Assembly: GCF_000716535.1 (NCBI RefSeq)
Contig: NZ_JNWV01000025.1
Location: forward strand, 62,001 to 126,000
Source of the DNA: Streptomyces flaveolus
GTDB lineage: Bacteria; Actinomycetota; Actinomycetes; Streptomycetales; Streptomycetaceae
Direction of reading: 5' to 3'
DNA length: 64,000 nt
How positions within the stretch are numbered: position 1 is the first letter of the stretch; the number at the start of each line of letters is the position of its first letter. The notes under the pieces are model-generated. The model saw only the letters and a list, made by a program, of their open reading frames with translations, ran no database searches and was not told where the DNA came from. Positions 9,973 through 19,108 of this stretch are shown here, in pieces. The translations under genes and the position numbers were made by a program.

Positions 9973-10547
9973 GAAGCTACTTCAAATTTCACCAATGCGT
10001 ACAGTCTTGTCATGGAGGGGCCGGGGTGCTATGAGCGAGGCGGGGCGCGCCCACGGTGTCTCGGCTGAACCCCGTCGACGTCCGCGGCGGCTCCGTGAGC
10101 GCCGGGGCGGGGGCCAGACACAAGGGCCGCGCGCACGCTGCGCGTTACGGCGACTCGATGACGTACGACGGCCACCCGGCCCGCGCCGCGGCCGAAGGTC
10201 CGGAGACTCACCGCCGCTCACCCAGGGCCCGTCGGCACCCTCGGGCTCCAGCCGGCACGGGGCGCCGTCGCCCGCCACGTGGGACACGACCGCCAGGACC
10301 TCTCGGGCGCTTGACTCCCGCCTCCGTGTGCCGCACATTTGAGTCCGCATAGCGGAAACCAATTCTCGCATTATGGCAAGAAAGCGCCAAGAATACGGTA
10401 AGGACGGTGGGTCCATGATCCACTTCCGCGTAGTCGGACCCCACTGGCGGAGCCCGTCGTGCACGGGTGGTGAGCGTCCGAGCGCCTCAGTCGCATCGCC
10501 GGGGAATCCCAGGCGCCCATGAGGTGCGCATTCTCACAGGACCCTCC
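9973..10547. other. Intergenic region between divergent PP2C genes
   Basis: No convincing gene is found here; short frames on both strands lack family similarity or ribosome sites. It holds the promoters of two divergent phosphatase genes. The relatively AT-rich part at 10330-10410 contains a small inverted repeat, TCCGC-ATA-GCGGA, at 10344-10356, a possible operator. The ribosome site CAGGA of the rightward gene lies at its right edge. Confidence 0.4.
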
Positions 10548-11798
10548 ATGAAGATTCCTTCCCACGGTGTCTCGGCACCGGGTGCGGAGGGCCGCGAGGG
10601 CCGTCTGCCGCGGGGACTCCGACACCGATGGGGAAGTCGCCTGCGGCTCGGTCTCACAGGTACCGGCAGATCCCTCGTCGACGGCGCCCGAGCGCAGGTG
10701 GCCCTTCCCCTCCTGCTCATCGCGGCGATCACTCTCGCGGCGTCCTTCGCCCCCCTGGCCGTTCACCTCTCGCCACTCCTCGTGGCCGCCCCCACCTTCA
10801 CCGCGGCAGTCGCGAAGACCCGGTACACAGTCGCCATGGCCCTCGCCGCCAGTGCGGCGGTGGTTCTCGTCGACTGGCACGACGGGCTGGCGCGTTCGCC
10901 TCTGCTGCCCGTTCACATCGGCGCCCTGCTGGCCGTCTCCGCCTCGGTGATCGTCGCCCGCGCCCTGCACGATCGTGACCTCAGAGAACTCACGCAGGTG
11001 CGGGCCGTGTCCGAAGCGGCCCAGCGGGTCCTTTTGCGGCCCCTCCCCCGCAGACTGGGCTCCTTGCGCATCGCGTCGACGTACCGCGCGGCCACCGCGC
11101 ACGCCCTGGTGGGCGGGGACCTGTACGCCGCAGCCCGCACCGGCCGCGCTACCCGCATCCTCATAGGCGACGTCCGCGGCAAGGGCCTGCCGGCCCTGGA
11201 GGACGCCTCCGCCCTGCTCGGCGCGTTCCGCGAGGCGACCCACCAACACGACACGCTCCCGGAGTTGGCGGCCGCTCTGGAGCGCAGCGTCCGCAGACAC
11301 CTGGACGAGATGGCCGAGTGGGCGCCCGATGTCGCCGAGCGCTTCATCACGGCTCTGCTGGTCGAACTTCCCGACGCGGAGGAGACCGTCAGGATCGTCA
11401 GTTGCGGACACCCCCCGCCTCTGGTGAACCGACGAGGCCCCGTGACCTCCCTGTGTGTGACTCGACCCGCTCCGCCGCTCGGCCTGGCCGGAAGCACGGC
11501 GGAGGAATTTCCCCTCGCCACCTTCGCGTTCTCCCCAGGAGACACTTTGTTGCTCTACACCGACGGGCTCATCGAGGCCCGCGACGCGACCGGGAGTTTC
11601 TATCCCGTTCTCGAACGCGCCGCCGCCTGGGCGTGGCAGTGTCCGCACGGCCTCCTGCAGGAGATCAGCAAGGACCTGAAGAGTTATGCGGGCCGGCACC
11701 TGGACGACGACCTCGCCATGGTGGCCGTGCACTTCCCCGCCCGCTCCTGCCGCGTCACGGCGACCCTCGCAGGACCCGCACCGGAGGCGACCGCATGA
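10548..11798 (+). CDS. Membrane PP2C (SpoIIE-type) phosphatase
   Basis: A 416-aa protein with hydrophobic segments at about residues 45-140 (VALPLLLIAAITLAASFAPL first) and a cytoplasmic PP2C domain from about residue 165. The motifs GGDLYAAA, GDVRGKG, LLYTDGLIEARD and DDDLAMVAV keep the metal-binding aspartates typical of this short Streptomyces PP2C family. ATG 10548 is chosen over an upstream in-frame codon at 10467 because CAGGA sits 7 bases before it. Its stop overlaps the start of the next gene (ATGA), so it is made together with a partner that has a degenerate PP2C domain plus an ATPase domain. This suggests a membrane signalling pair. Confidence 0.88.
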   Translation: MKIPSHGVSAPGAEGREGRLPRGLRHRWGSRLRLGLTGTGRSLVDGARAQVALPLLLIAAITLAASFAPLAVHLSPLLVAAPTFTAAVAKTRYTVAMALAASAAVVLVDWHDGLARSPLLPVHIGALLAVSASVIVARALHDRDLRELTQVRAVSEAAQRVLLRPLPRRLGSLRIASTYRAATAHALVGGDLYAAARTGRATRILIGDVRGKGLPALEDASALLGAFREATHQHDTLPELAAALERSVRRHLDEMAEWAPDVAERFITALLVELPDAEETVRIVSCGHPPPLVNRRGPVTSLCVTRPAPPLGLAGSTAEEFPLATFAFSPGDTLLLYTDGLIEARDATGSFYPVLERAAAWAWQCPHGLLQEISKDLKSYAGRHLDDDLAMVAVHFPARSCRVTATLAGPAPEATA

Positions 11799-13435
11799 CC
11801 AGCGGCATGACCAGCGACGACGACCCCCCGCCCACTGTGTCCCCCCTGCACATGGCCGACCCTGAAGGGACCAAGACAAGGATGGCCACTGTACGACGCC
11901 TGCTGTGGCAGCCGGGCTCGCTGCTCGCCGTCTATCTGTGCGCGGTCTGCGCGGTTCAACTGGGCGCGTCCGCGGGGGGGCTGGTCCGCTGGTCCGCCTA
12001 CTCGGTGCTGGCACCCCTGGTGGCCGCCGCGTTGCTTCCCGTCCGGGGGACCCTCACGTTCGGGCTGGCGACCCTGGTGGCCAGTGTGGCCGTCTACGGC
12101 TTCGCGATCCAGGGGGTCTCGGAAGGCGGCCGAACCGTCGTGATCGCCGCGGCCGTGCTGTCCCTCGTTCTCAGCCTCGTCGTCTGCCAGGCGCGCCTGC
12201 GTCCCCAGCGCCGGGCTACGGCCCCCGCGGAGCGGCCTGTGGAGCCCGCCGACGGCGCGCCCCGTGCCACGCCCCCGTCCTCGTCGACCGATCTGCCGCT
12301 GGATCTCCTGCCGCAGCCCGCGGCGGTGGAACTCGCCGGTCGCTGCACGGCTGCCGACGGCACAGCAGGCGCCCAGGCCTACTGGCTCGACGCCATACCG
12401 CTGCCGGGCGCCCGTGTCGCGCTCGTCGCCGGCTCCGTCGAGGACGGGGCCGCCACGCCCGCGATCGCCGCGGAACTGCGCGCCGCGGTACGCACGCTGG
12501 CACACATCGACCTGCAACCGGAGGAACTCCTCACCCGCCTGGAGCATGTGCTCACCCGGCTGCGTCCCGCCGAGGACGCGGACGGGAACCACGCGGGCAC
12601 GTCCGAGGTCACCGTGAGTTGCCTGTACGCGGTCTACGACCCCGTCTCCGGCTGCTGCACCCTCGCCGGAGCCGGGTGTCCCGCGCCGACCGTCGTCAGC
12701 CCCGACGGCGTGGTCTCCACGGTCGAGCTTCCGATCAGCCCGCCGCTCGGACACGCACGGCCGCCCGTGGAGGCCACGGAGGTGATCCTCCGCGAAGGCA
12801 GTGTGCTGCTGCTGCGCGGACACACCCCTGGGACACCCGGGCCGGCGGCCGAGACCGACGGAACCGCCCTGCCCCTGGCGGATCTCGGGCCCCGGCCCAG
12901 CGTGAACGCCGTCTGCCAGGCCGCCCTCGACACACTGCTGTCCGACGGGCGTCACGCCCACGCCGGCGTGCTCGCCGCCCGCACCCACAGGCTCGGCAGC
13001 GACCATGTCGCTTCCTGGGAGCTCACGGCCGGCCTCGCCGCCGCCTCCGAAGCCCGTAAGCACGTCGCGGGGACGCTGGCCGCATGGGGGCTCGAGGAGG
13101 CCGTCGACACCACGGAACTCATCGTCAGCGAACTCGTCACCAATGCCGTCCGCCACGCCGGTCCTCCCGTGCGGTTGCGCCTGATCCGCCAAGGCACGGG
13201 ACTGATCTGCGAAGTCTCCGACAACAGCTGCACCTCCCCGCATCTGCGGTGGGCCCGCACCTTCGACGAGGGCGGACGAGGACTCTTCATCGTCGCCCAG
13301 CTCACCCGGGGCTGGGGCACCCGCCACCACGCCGGCGGCAAGACCGTATGGGCGGAACAACACCTTGAAACGCCGGGGACGCCGGACGAAGCCCGTGCCG
13401 GCGGTCACGGCACCCCGGCGCACGCCCCCTCATGA
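11795..13435 (+). CDS. Membrane pseudo-PP2C fused to RsbW-like ATPase domain
   Basis: A 546-aa protein with about four membrane segments (residues 40-132), a Pro/Ala-rich linker, a PP2C-like fold (about 160-400) and a C-terminal HATPase_c domain (about 408-530). The ATPase domain is intact, with an N-box in ELIVSELVTNAVRHAG and a glycine loop in EGGRGLFIVAQL. The PP2C part has lost its catalytic motifs. Compared with the intact protein at 22056-24203, GGDWFDVIPLPGARVAL becomes AQAYWLDAIPLPGARVAL, GDVVGHG becomes GSVEDGA, and the SDGLIE and SDDVTLL segments are replaced. A sensory or scaffold role for the dead phosphatase, with kinase or anti-sigma activity from the ATPase domain, is inferred. 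The start ATG 11795 has GGAGG 7 bases upstream. Confidence 0.88.
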   Translation: MTSGMTSDDDPPPTVSPLHMADPEGTKTRMATVRRLLWQPGSLLAVYLCAVCAVQLGASAGGLVRWSAYSVLAPLVAAALLPVRGTLTFGLATLVASVAVYGFAIQGVSEGGRTVVIAAAVLSLVLSLVVCQARLRPQRRATAPAERPVEPADGAPRATPPSSSTDLPLDLLPQPAAVELAGRCTAADGTAGAQAYWLDAIPLPGARVALVAGSVEDGAATPAIAAELRAAVRTLAHIDLQPEELLTRLEHVLTRLRPAEDADGNHAGTSEVTVSCLYAVYDPVSGCCTLAGAGCPAPTVVSPDGVVSTVELPISPPLGHARPPVEATEVILREGSVLLLRGHTPGTPGPAAETDGTALPLADLGPRPSVNAVCQAALDTLLSDGRHAHAGVLAARTHRLGSDHVASWELTAGLAAASEARKHVAGTLAAWGLEEAVDTTELIVSELVTNAVRHAGPPVRLRLIRQGTGLICEVSDNSCTSPHLRWARTFDEGGRGLFIVAQLTRGWGTRHHAGGKTVWAEQHLETPGTPDEARAGGHGTPAHAPS

Positions 13436-13572
13436 GGTGGCCGTCCGGTTCTGCCCGGCCGTCCCCCAGCGGGTCGCCTCCCGCGCCGGAACCCGCCTGG
13501 CCGCCTGGCCACCGGACGACCCGACCCCGTCGGCACAGTGCCTCTCGCGGCACCCGCACGCGGAGCTCCGGA

Positions 13573-14493
13573 ATGGAACCTCTCCAGGAACTGCTCACTC
13601 TGATCCTCGAACACGTGGGGGACGGTGGCCGCACGGCAACGGTCGCGGAGGGCGTGACCGTCGCGGTCGTGGGCGAGACGACGCCCCCGGTCGTCGCCGC
13701 GCGGGCCGCTCCCACCCTGGCGATCGTGGCCCAGGGCACCATCCGCACGGTCAGCAGCGGGGAATCGCACGAATACGGCGCCGGCAAGTACCTGGTGGCC
13801 CCGCTCAACCTGACGTCGACCAGCCAGGTCATCCGGGCGGATCCCGACGAGCCCCTCGCCGTCTTCATCATGGACCTCAGCCCGCAGGCCATCGCCTCGC
13901 TCCTGCTGGAGACGACCGACACGGCCACGGCTCCGGTCCGCCGGAAGCTCTTGATCAGTGACGCGACGCCGAAGCTGCTCGATCCGGTCGTGCGACTGCT
14001 GCGAGCCGCTCGCTGCCCGGAGGACCTGCGGGTCCTCGGCCCGTCGTATCAGCGGGAGATCCTGTGGCGGTTGCTCACCGGGGACCAGGGCGCGCTCACA
14101 CGGCGGATCGGCCAGGCCGACAGCGTGCTCCCGCACATCGCCCGGGCCATCGGCTGGATCCGCGAGCACTACGACGAGCGGCTCAGCGTCGCCGATCTCG
14201 CCCGGTTGTGCGGCATGAGCACGTCCTCCTTCCACCGGCACTTCCGGACGGCGACGTCCCTGACGCCGCTTCAGTTTCAGAAGACCCTGCGCCTGCAGAC
14301 CGCCCGCACCCTTCTGTGGGCCCGTTCGGGGAGCGTCACGGATATCGCTCACCGCGTGGGGTACGAAAGCCCGTCGCAATTCAATCGGGAGTACCGGAAA
14401 TTGTTCGGCACCTCTCCGGGGCGCGATTCGCGCGACAACGGCCGTACGCCGAGCGGGCCGGAGAACGGAGAGATTTCCGGGACACATCCATAA
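13573..14493 (+). CDS. AraC family transcriptional regulator
   Basis: A 306-aa regulator. The N-terminal half (about 20-180) resembles the AraC_N ligand-binding region of the YqhC-like group (EYGAGKYLVAPLNLTSTSQV). The C-terminal 100 residues hold two helix-turn-helix motifs, with SVADLARLCGMSTSSFHRHF at about 205 and SVTDIAHRVGYESPSQFNREY near 258. ATG 13573 is preceded by GGAG at an 8-base spacing; longer in-frame readings upstream have no ribosome site. It follows the pseudo-PP2C gene by 137 bases and precedes the hemerythrin gene. Its target is unknown; regulators of this group often control a neighbouring oxidoreductase or respond to electrophiles. Confidence 0.9.
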   Translation: MEPLQELLTLILEHVGDGGRTATVAEGVTVAVVGETTPPVVAARAAPTLAIVAQGTIRTVSSGESHEYGAGKYLVAPLNLTSTSQVIRADPDEPLAVFIMDLSPQAIASLLLETTDTATAPVRRKLLISDATPKLLDPVVRLLRAARCPEDLRVLGPSYQREILWRLLTGDQGALTRRIGQADSVLPHIARAIGWIREHYDERLSVADLARLCGMSTSSFHRHFRTATSLTPLQFQKTLRLQTARTLLWARSGSVTDIAHRVGYESPSQFNREYRKLFGTSPGRDSRDNGRTPSGPENGEISGTHP

Positions 14494-14716
14494 AGTTGAC
14501 AGTATCGTGCACGCGGGCAGCAGGATCGATCTCTCTGATTCATGGGACGGTCTGGTGGAATGGGGCCCCGAAGGGGGAAGTTGGTCCTGGACACCGGAGA
14601 ACCCGACAGCAGCACGTCACGCTCCTGTACTGGTCTCGGCGGATCTCCTTTCCTCCGTCCCGACACCCAGGAGATGTTCTTGGCGTGCCGGTGAGATCTC
14701 CCCATCGATCCGAGGA

Positions 14717-15412
14717 ATGGCAGTGCCTCCGACCGTCAACGAACCCATGGCCGATGTACGAGACATGTATATGGCCCATGCCGCATTGCGCCGTGAGTTC
14801 CGGCTGCTTCCGCAGCTGATCCGGGACGTCGTCCCGGGCGATACCGCGCGTGCGGCCGTCGTAGGCGCACACGCGGATCTCGTGTGCCGCGTTCTGCACA
14901 CGCATCACGAGGGTGAGGATGTACTGCTCTGGCCGAAGCTCCTGGATCGGGGCGGTGAAGAGGCCCTGTCCATCGTGCCCGTGATGGAGACGCAGCATCA
15001 GTCCATCGACCGTGCCCTTGACAGGGCGACCGGACTCCTGCGCGACTGGCGCACCACCGAGCGGGGCGGCGAGGAACTGGCCGACGCCTTCGAGGTTCTG
15101 CTGTCCGCGCTCGTGGCGCACATGGCCACGGAGGAGAAGGTCGTGCTTCCCCTCGCCGAGCGGCATGTCACCGCCGCGGAGTGGAGAGAGCTGGGCGAGC
15201 ACGGCATGAGCGCCATCGCGAAGAGGGATCTTCCACTGACCTTCGGCATGGCCATGTACGAGGGCGACCCCGAGGTCATCAAGGCGGTTCTCTCCCATGC
15301 GCCGCTGCCCGTCCGCCTGCTCGTACCCGTCCTCGGGCGTCGCCGCTACGCCGCCCACGCGAGGCACGTTCATGGCACGTCCAGGCCGGCACGCCTCGGC
15401 ACCCTCGTCTGA
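14717..15412 (+). CDS. Hemerythrin HHE domain protein
   Basis: A protein of about 231 aa with one hemerythrin-like four-helix bundle, which binds a non-haem di-iron centre and is linked to oxygen or nitric oxide sensing and storage. Ligand-type residues are seen in MYMAHAALRREF (about 16), HTHHEGEDVLLWPKL (about 66) and MATEEKVVLPLAERH (about 135). The C-terminus is a basic amphipathic stretch after PVRLLVPVLGRRRY. The start is uncertain: ATG 14717 has GAGGA immediately adjacent, while ATG 14747 gives a shorter MADVRDMYMAH form that also fits the family. A perfect hairpin at 15473-15501 ends the unit. Confidence 0.88.
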   Translation: MAVPPTVNEPMADVRDMYMAHAALRREFRLLPQLIRDVVPGDTARAAVVGAHADLVCRVLHTHHEGEDVLLWPKLLDRGGEEALSIVPVMETQHQSIDRALDRATGLLRDWRTTERGGEELADAFEVLLSALVAHMATEEKVVLPLAERHVTAAEWRELGEHGMSAIAKRDLPLTFGMAMYEGDPEVIKAVLSHAPLPVRLLVPVLGRRRYAAHARHVHGTSRPARLGTLV

Positions 15413-15472
15413 GCCTGCCCCGGACGACTTCGGACGCGCGCGTCCGTCGCCCGGGACGGACGTTTCAGGTGG

Positions 15473-15501
15473 GGCCCGCACCCGTCGGACGGGTGCGGGC
15501 C
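15473..15501 (+). terminator. Hairpin terminator after hemerythrin gene
   Basis: A perfect 12-bp inverted repeat (GGCCCGCACCCG / CGGGTGCGGGCC) with a 5-base loop, 61 bases after the hemerythrin stop. There is no T tract, as is usual for Streptomyces hairpin terminators. Confidence 0.75.
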
Positions 15502-15810
15502 GTCGCACGGTGGCCGCAGCCGACGCGCTCGGACCACGGTCCGCGCCACAGGGCGGCGGCGAGGTGGCTCGCACGCCGCCGGCCGTTCGCGCCCTCCTTC
15601 GGTGCCTCGCCCCGGAGGCTGCCGTATCCGTCGATCGCCCCGACGGTCCTGGCCCGGCTCAGGTCGCGGCCACGGGGCGCGCCGACACGGCTCGCCGTAG
15701 CCGGGGTGTGCCTGACGGCCGCCATCGCCCGCCTGGCCGGCGCACGTGGTCAACGGTCACGTCAGCCGAATCCGATTGCCCGTTCACCGGGTACTGCCCA
15801 TCCTGCTGGG
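15502..15810. other. Gene-free stretch upstream of LLM pseudogene
   Basis: I see no supported gene here. Open frames across it lack family motifs and ribosome sites. It should contain the promoter of the LLM oxidoreductase reading frame; no clear -10/-35 pair is evident. Confidence 0.3.
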
Positions 15811-16674
15811 ATGCGCTTCTCCATCAACATCCCGAACTTCGGCGACTTCGCCGACCCCCGCAACGTCGCGACCGTGGCGGCCGCCGCCGAACAAGCCGGC
15901 TGGGACGGGCTGTTCGTCTGGGACCACGTCCTGCACCGACAGCACCAGGGGCGTCCCTTCGGAGATCCCTGGATGCTGCTGACCGCGGCCGCGCTGGCGA
16001 CCTCCCGCATCCGACTGGGCACCCTGCTGACGCCGGTCCCCCGTTACCGCCCGCAACAACTGGCCCGCCAGGTGGCCACCTTGGACCATCTCAGCGGTGG
16101 CCGGGTGACCTTCGCCGCCGGGCTGGGCGGTCCGATCGAGGACGAGTACCGCAGCTTCGGCGACTTCGCCGAGCCGCGCGTCCTCGCCGAACGCCTGGAC
16201 GAGGGACTGGAATTGCTGAGTCGTTTCTGGTCCGGCGAGCCGGTGAACCACCACGGCCGGCACTACGAGGTCCGGGACGTGACGCTGCTGCCCGCCGGCG
16301 TGCAGCGGCCCCGACCGCCGGTGTGGATCGGCGGGTTCTGACCGCGTCGTGCGCCCATGCGGCGAGCGGCGCGATGGGACGGCGCTGTGCCCCTCTTCGA
16401 GACGGCACGGCACGGGCATGTGCCCGACGCGGCGGAGGTACGGGAACTGGTCGCCCACGTACGCGAGCACCGCGCGTCCGGGGCCGGGGGCCCCTTCGAG
16501 TTCGTGCTGGGCGGCGCCACGCCCCCGGACCCGGCGAAGGCCAAGGACCTGATCGGGCCACTGCACGACGCCGGCGCCACCTGGTGGGACGAGCGGCAGA
16601 TCCAGACCGGCCCCGACCTGGACCGCCTGCCGCCGGTGCTGCGCCGCATCGAGGCGGGGCCGCCGGTGATCTGA
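15811..16674 (+). pseudogene. LLM-class (F420-type) oxidoreductase interrupted by one in-frame TGA
   Basis: A luciferase-like TIM-barrel flavin/F420 oxidoreductase of 287 codons whose frame is broken only by TGA at 16339-16341 (codon 177). The first part starts MRFSINIPNFGDFADPRN and runs to PPVWIGGF. After the stop the same frame continues PRRAPMRRAARWDGAVPLFE and ends at RIEAGPPVI. In this family the segment normally reads GGxWPxRAPxRRAARWDG, so the TGA replaces a tryptophan TGG, a one-base change. The truncated 176-aa product would lack the C-terminal part of the barrel. Either this is a recent nonsense mutation or the stop is read through; no recoding signal is obvious. The start ATG 15811 has only a weak GCTGGG upstream. 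Confidence 0.85.
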
Positions 16675-16725
16675 TCGGCCCTTCGCCCCCCGGCAGACCC
16701 GCACGGAGCGGGGGACCGCACGAGG

Positions 16726-16842
16726 TCAGGAAGCGCTCGGGCGGTCCGGGTCCTCGCCGTCGGCCTCGAACACCTTCGTCCATGTGGCCCCGCACCGGCA
16801 GCGGGAGTGCTCGATCAGTTCTCCTTGTTCCGACACGCTCAT
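16726..16842 (-). CDS. Small cysteine-containing hypothetical protein (38 aa)
   Basis: A short frame with codon use like its neighbours, encoding MSVSEQGELIEHSRCRCG followed by ATWTKVFEADGEDPD and a short tail. The CxCG pair could be half of a metal-binding knuckle. An in-frame GTG six bases into the frame (16836) sits 6-7 bases after AGGGA, a better-spaced start than the ATG at 16842. It lies convergent with the LLM pseudogene. I do not recognise a family. The evidence is codon bias plus a ribosome site, so the call is tentative. Confidence 0.4.
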   Translation of the reverse strand: MSVSEQGELIEHSRCRCGATWTKVFEADGEDPDRPSAS

Positions 16843-16997
16843 TCCCTGACTGAGCCGCACGTGCACATGATCGCCCATGAGGAACTGCTTTCCTTCACGT
16901 CCGTAATCGCATCATCCTGGTGGTTTGTCGCTCGGGATGGCAATGCCGCAGCTCACACACTCGCCGGTGTCCGGGAAACGCGCACCGACCCTTGAGG

Positions 16998-17861
16998 TCA
17001 GCCCGCCCGCGGGGCGTCGAACCCCTCGCGTACGGCGCGCGCCTGCCGGGCAAGGGCGAGCAGCCGGCCGTCGGTGGACCAGAGGGCGCTGTTCTCGATG
17101 GCCCAGCCGCTGCCGGCGTGCTCGGTGCGGATGCGGACCAGGGCCCACTCCGAGGCGGGACGGGCGTCCACGGCGTCGGTGAAGTGCACGGTCAGTTCGG
17201 CGGTCGGCACCGGCCGCGGCACGGTCCACAGGGCGAAGAGCGCCGGCGGAAGGGCATCGGCGAGGACCACCAGAGTCCGGGCGTCCAGCGGCCTGCGGTC
17301 GGCGAAGCGTATCCACGCCAGGAGCTCTGCGCGCTCTCCGCCACCGAGGGGGCGGGCGTCGGTGGCCGGCCGGATCTCCAGGTGGGAGGCGAAGAGCGCC
17401 AGGTCGGGCGGGAGGGCGAGCGGCGGACAGTCCTCGGGGTCCGGTACGGCGGGTGCGGGCAGGTCGGTGTAGGCGGGGCCGCTGCCGCCCCGCCCGAACA
17501 CCGCGGAACCTGTCAGGACGGGGTCGCCGCCCTGCAGCGCGGTGACCGCGGACATCGATGTGCGGCGGCCCTCGCGCAGCACCCGGGCCTCGAAGCGCAG
17601 CGACCGCTGGTCCACCGGGGCCAGGAAGTGCGCGCCCACGGTGCGGACGGGAACCGGGTGCCCGGTCCGTCCGGCGAGGCGGTCGTGCATGGCGGCGAGC
17701 GCCAGGGCGGCCACGTATCCGCCGTGGGCGCCGGCCCAGGACGTCCAGGAACCGTCGATGCGCACGCTGCCGTCGGTCTGGGGCCACGCTTGCGGGGCAG
17801 GGCCCGCGGCGGCTCCGGTTTCCGAGGGGGTGCTGAGGTGGTGTGGAGCTGAATCGGGCAT
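16998..17861 (-). CDS. Acyl-CoA thioesterase family protein (double hotdog)
   Basis: A 287-aa protein with the two-hotdog arrangement of TesB-like thioesterases. The first half runs SWAGAHGGYVAALALAAM to GSAVFGRGG, and the second holds the conserved WIRFADRRPLDARTLVVLADALPP-like segment and a final WAIENSALWSTDGRLLALARQ. The family hydrolyses acyl-CoA thioesters; the chain-length preference cannot be read. ATG 17861 has AAGGGG 8 bases upstream. A 235-base gap separates it from the upstream IclR regulator, which reads in the same direction and is a plausible controller. Confidence 0.87.
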   Translation of the reverse strand: MPDSAPHHLSTPSETGAAAGPAPQAWPQTDGSVRIDGSWTSWAGAHGGYVAALALAAMHDRLAGRTGHPVPVRTVGAHFLAPVDQRSLRFEARVLREGRRTSMSAVTALQGGDPVLTGSAVFGRGGSGPAYTDLPAPAVPDPEDCPPLALPPDLALFASHLEIRPATDARPLGGGERAELLAWIRFADRRPLDARTLVVLADALPPALFALWTVPRPVPTAELTVHFTDAVDARPASEWALVRIRTEHAGSGWAIENSALWSTDGRLLALARQARAVREGFDAPRAG

Positions 17862-18096
17862 GCCGACCCCTTGGGTAGGTGAGTAAGTTTGGTTTTTGGA
17901 CCCACCGTAGAGAAGCGCACCGCGAAAAGGTTACCGAGCCGGTGGAAAGCGGGGGCGACCGGCGGGCGCGTTTCCGGCATTGCGGGAAAAGCGGCGCCGC
18001 ACCCAGGGCGGTTCGCGGCGGGACGCGGGAGGCGGGGCGGCCCGTTCCGGCTTTCACCTGCGCGGGGAGCCGGCTGTTCAGGTCGCCATGAGGCGT

Positions 18097-18858
18097 CTAT
18101 AGCCCGGCGGGGTGCTCCGCGGCGCGCAGCCGCTCCGCCACCTGCGTCGCCGCTCCCCGCACCGCGACGACGAGGGCCGACTCGTGCCGGGTGAACCGGC
18201 GCATCGGGGCACTGACACTGAGGGAGGCGACCACCTCCGCGCGGGGGCCGTAAATGCCCGCGGCCACACACCCGACGTCCGGGATGGATTCGCCGTAGTC
18301 GAAGGAGATACCGGTATTCCGGATTTCCTCCAATTGCCGCATCAGGTCATCGACGTCGACCAGAGCGCGCGTGGTGGGGGTGCGCAGCGGCTGCGCGCGC
18401 AGGAGCCGCTCGGCCTGCGCCGGCGGTCGTGCGGCGAGCAGGAGCCGGCCCGAGGGGAAGGCGTGGGCCTCGTAGCGGGTGCCCACCCGCGGTCCGAGCA
18501 CCGACAGGGGGTCGTCGCCCACGACCTTGTCGATGAACAGCACGCAGCCGCGCAGGAACACGCCCACGCAGACGGTCTCGCCGAGCCGGCGGGACGCGGC
18601 CTCCATGACGGGGTGCGCGGCACTGATCAGGGCCGACGACGAACGCTGCACCTCCCCCAGTTCGAAGGCGCGCCAGCCGAGTTCGTACCGACCCCGGCAG
18701 CGGACCTGCAGCAGCCCGGCCTCCGTGAGACCGGTGAGCAGGGAATGCGCGGTGGACCTGGGCATGCCCAGCGAGGCAGCGACATCGCTGACTCCCCACT
18801 CCGGAGCGGCCTGTGTGAACAGGTCCAGCACCCGGCCGGCCTTCGCGAGAGTCGACAT
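18097..18858 (-). CDS. IclR family transcriptional regulator
   Basis: A 253-aa regulator with an N-terminal winged helix (VLDLFTQAAPEWGVSDVAAS, then GMPRSTAHSLLTGL) and a C-terminal IclR effector domain (about 75-250), including AHPVMEAASRRLGETVCVGV and SFDYGESIPDVGCVAAGIYG. ATG 18858 has an ideal AAGGAG 7 bases upstream; a longer GTG-type start at 18912 lacks one. It is divergent from the alpha/beta hydrolase gene at 19109 across a 250-base region and upstream of the thioesterase. Either neighbour could be its target. IclR proteins usually respond to small carbon metabolites. Confidence 0.92.
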   Translation of the reverse strand: MSTLAKAGRVLDLFTQAAPEWGVSDVAASLGMPRSTAHSLLTGLTEAGLLQVRCRGRYELGWRAFELGEVQRSSSALISAAHPVMEAASRRLGETVCVGVFLRGCVLFIDKVVGDDPLSVLGPRVGTRYEAHAFPSGRLLLAARPPAQAERLLRAQPLRTPTTRALVDVDDLMRQLEEIRNTGISFDYGESIPDVGCVAAGIYGPRAEVVASLSVSAPMRRFTRHESALVVAVRGAATQVAERLRAAEHPAGL

Positions 18859-19108
18859 CACCCCGCTCCTTCGGTCCGCTCCCCAGCGCCCGGGACCGGT
18901 GCTCCGGGGCACGGGTCCGTGCCGTGACCGCCGCTGTCGCCCCTCGCCGGTGTCGCCGCTGCCGCCGCTGAAAGGGAGTCCGCCTAATCCCGTATGTTCG
19001 CATATGAGGTGGTTCTTTGCTCAGGCGGTACGGAAATGCCGATCGAGCCGTGCATCGGGAGGCCGTGTGGCCGACAGTGCAGGCACCACCTCACGAAAGG
19101 ACGGCGTG

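Noticed and set aside
9973..10547. Several open frames of 60-160 codons on both strands
   Set aside because: They are Arg/Pro/Gly-rich, lack ribosome sites and family motifs, and are typical antisense or high-GC artefacts.
16807..16995. 62-codon plus-strand frame beginning MLDQFSLFRHAHSL
   Set aside because: No ribosome site, unusual codon third positions, and it is antisense to the better-supported small protein at 16726-16842.
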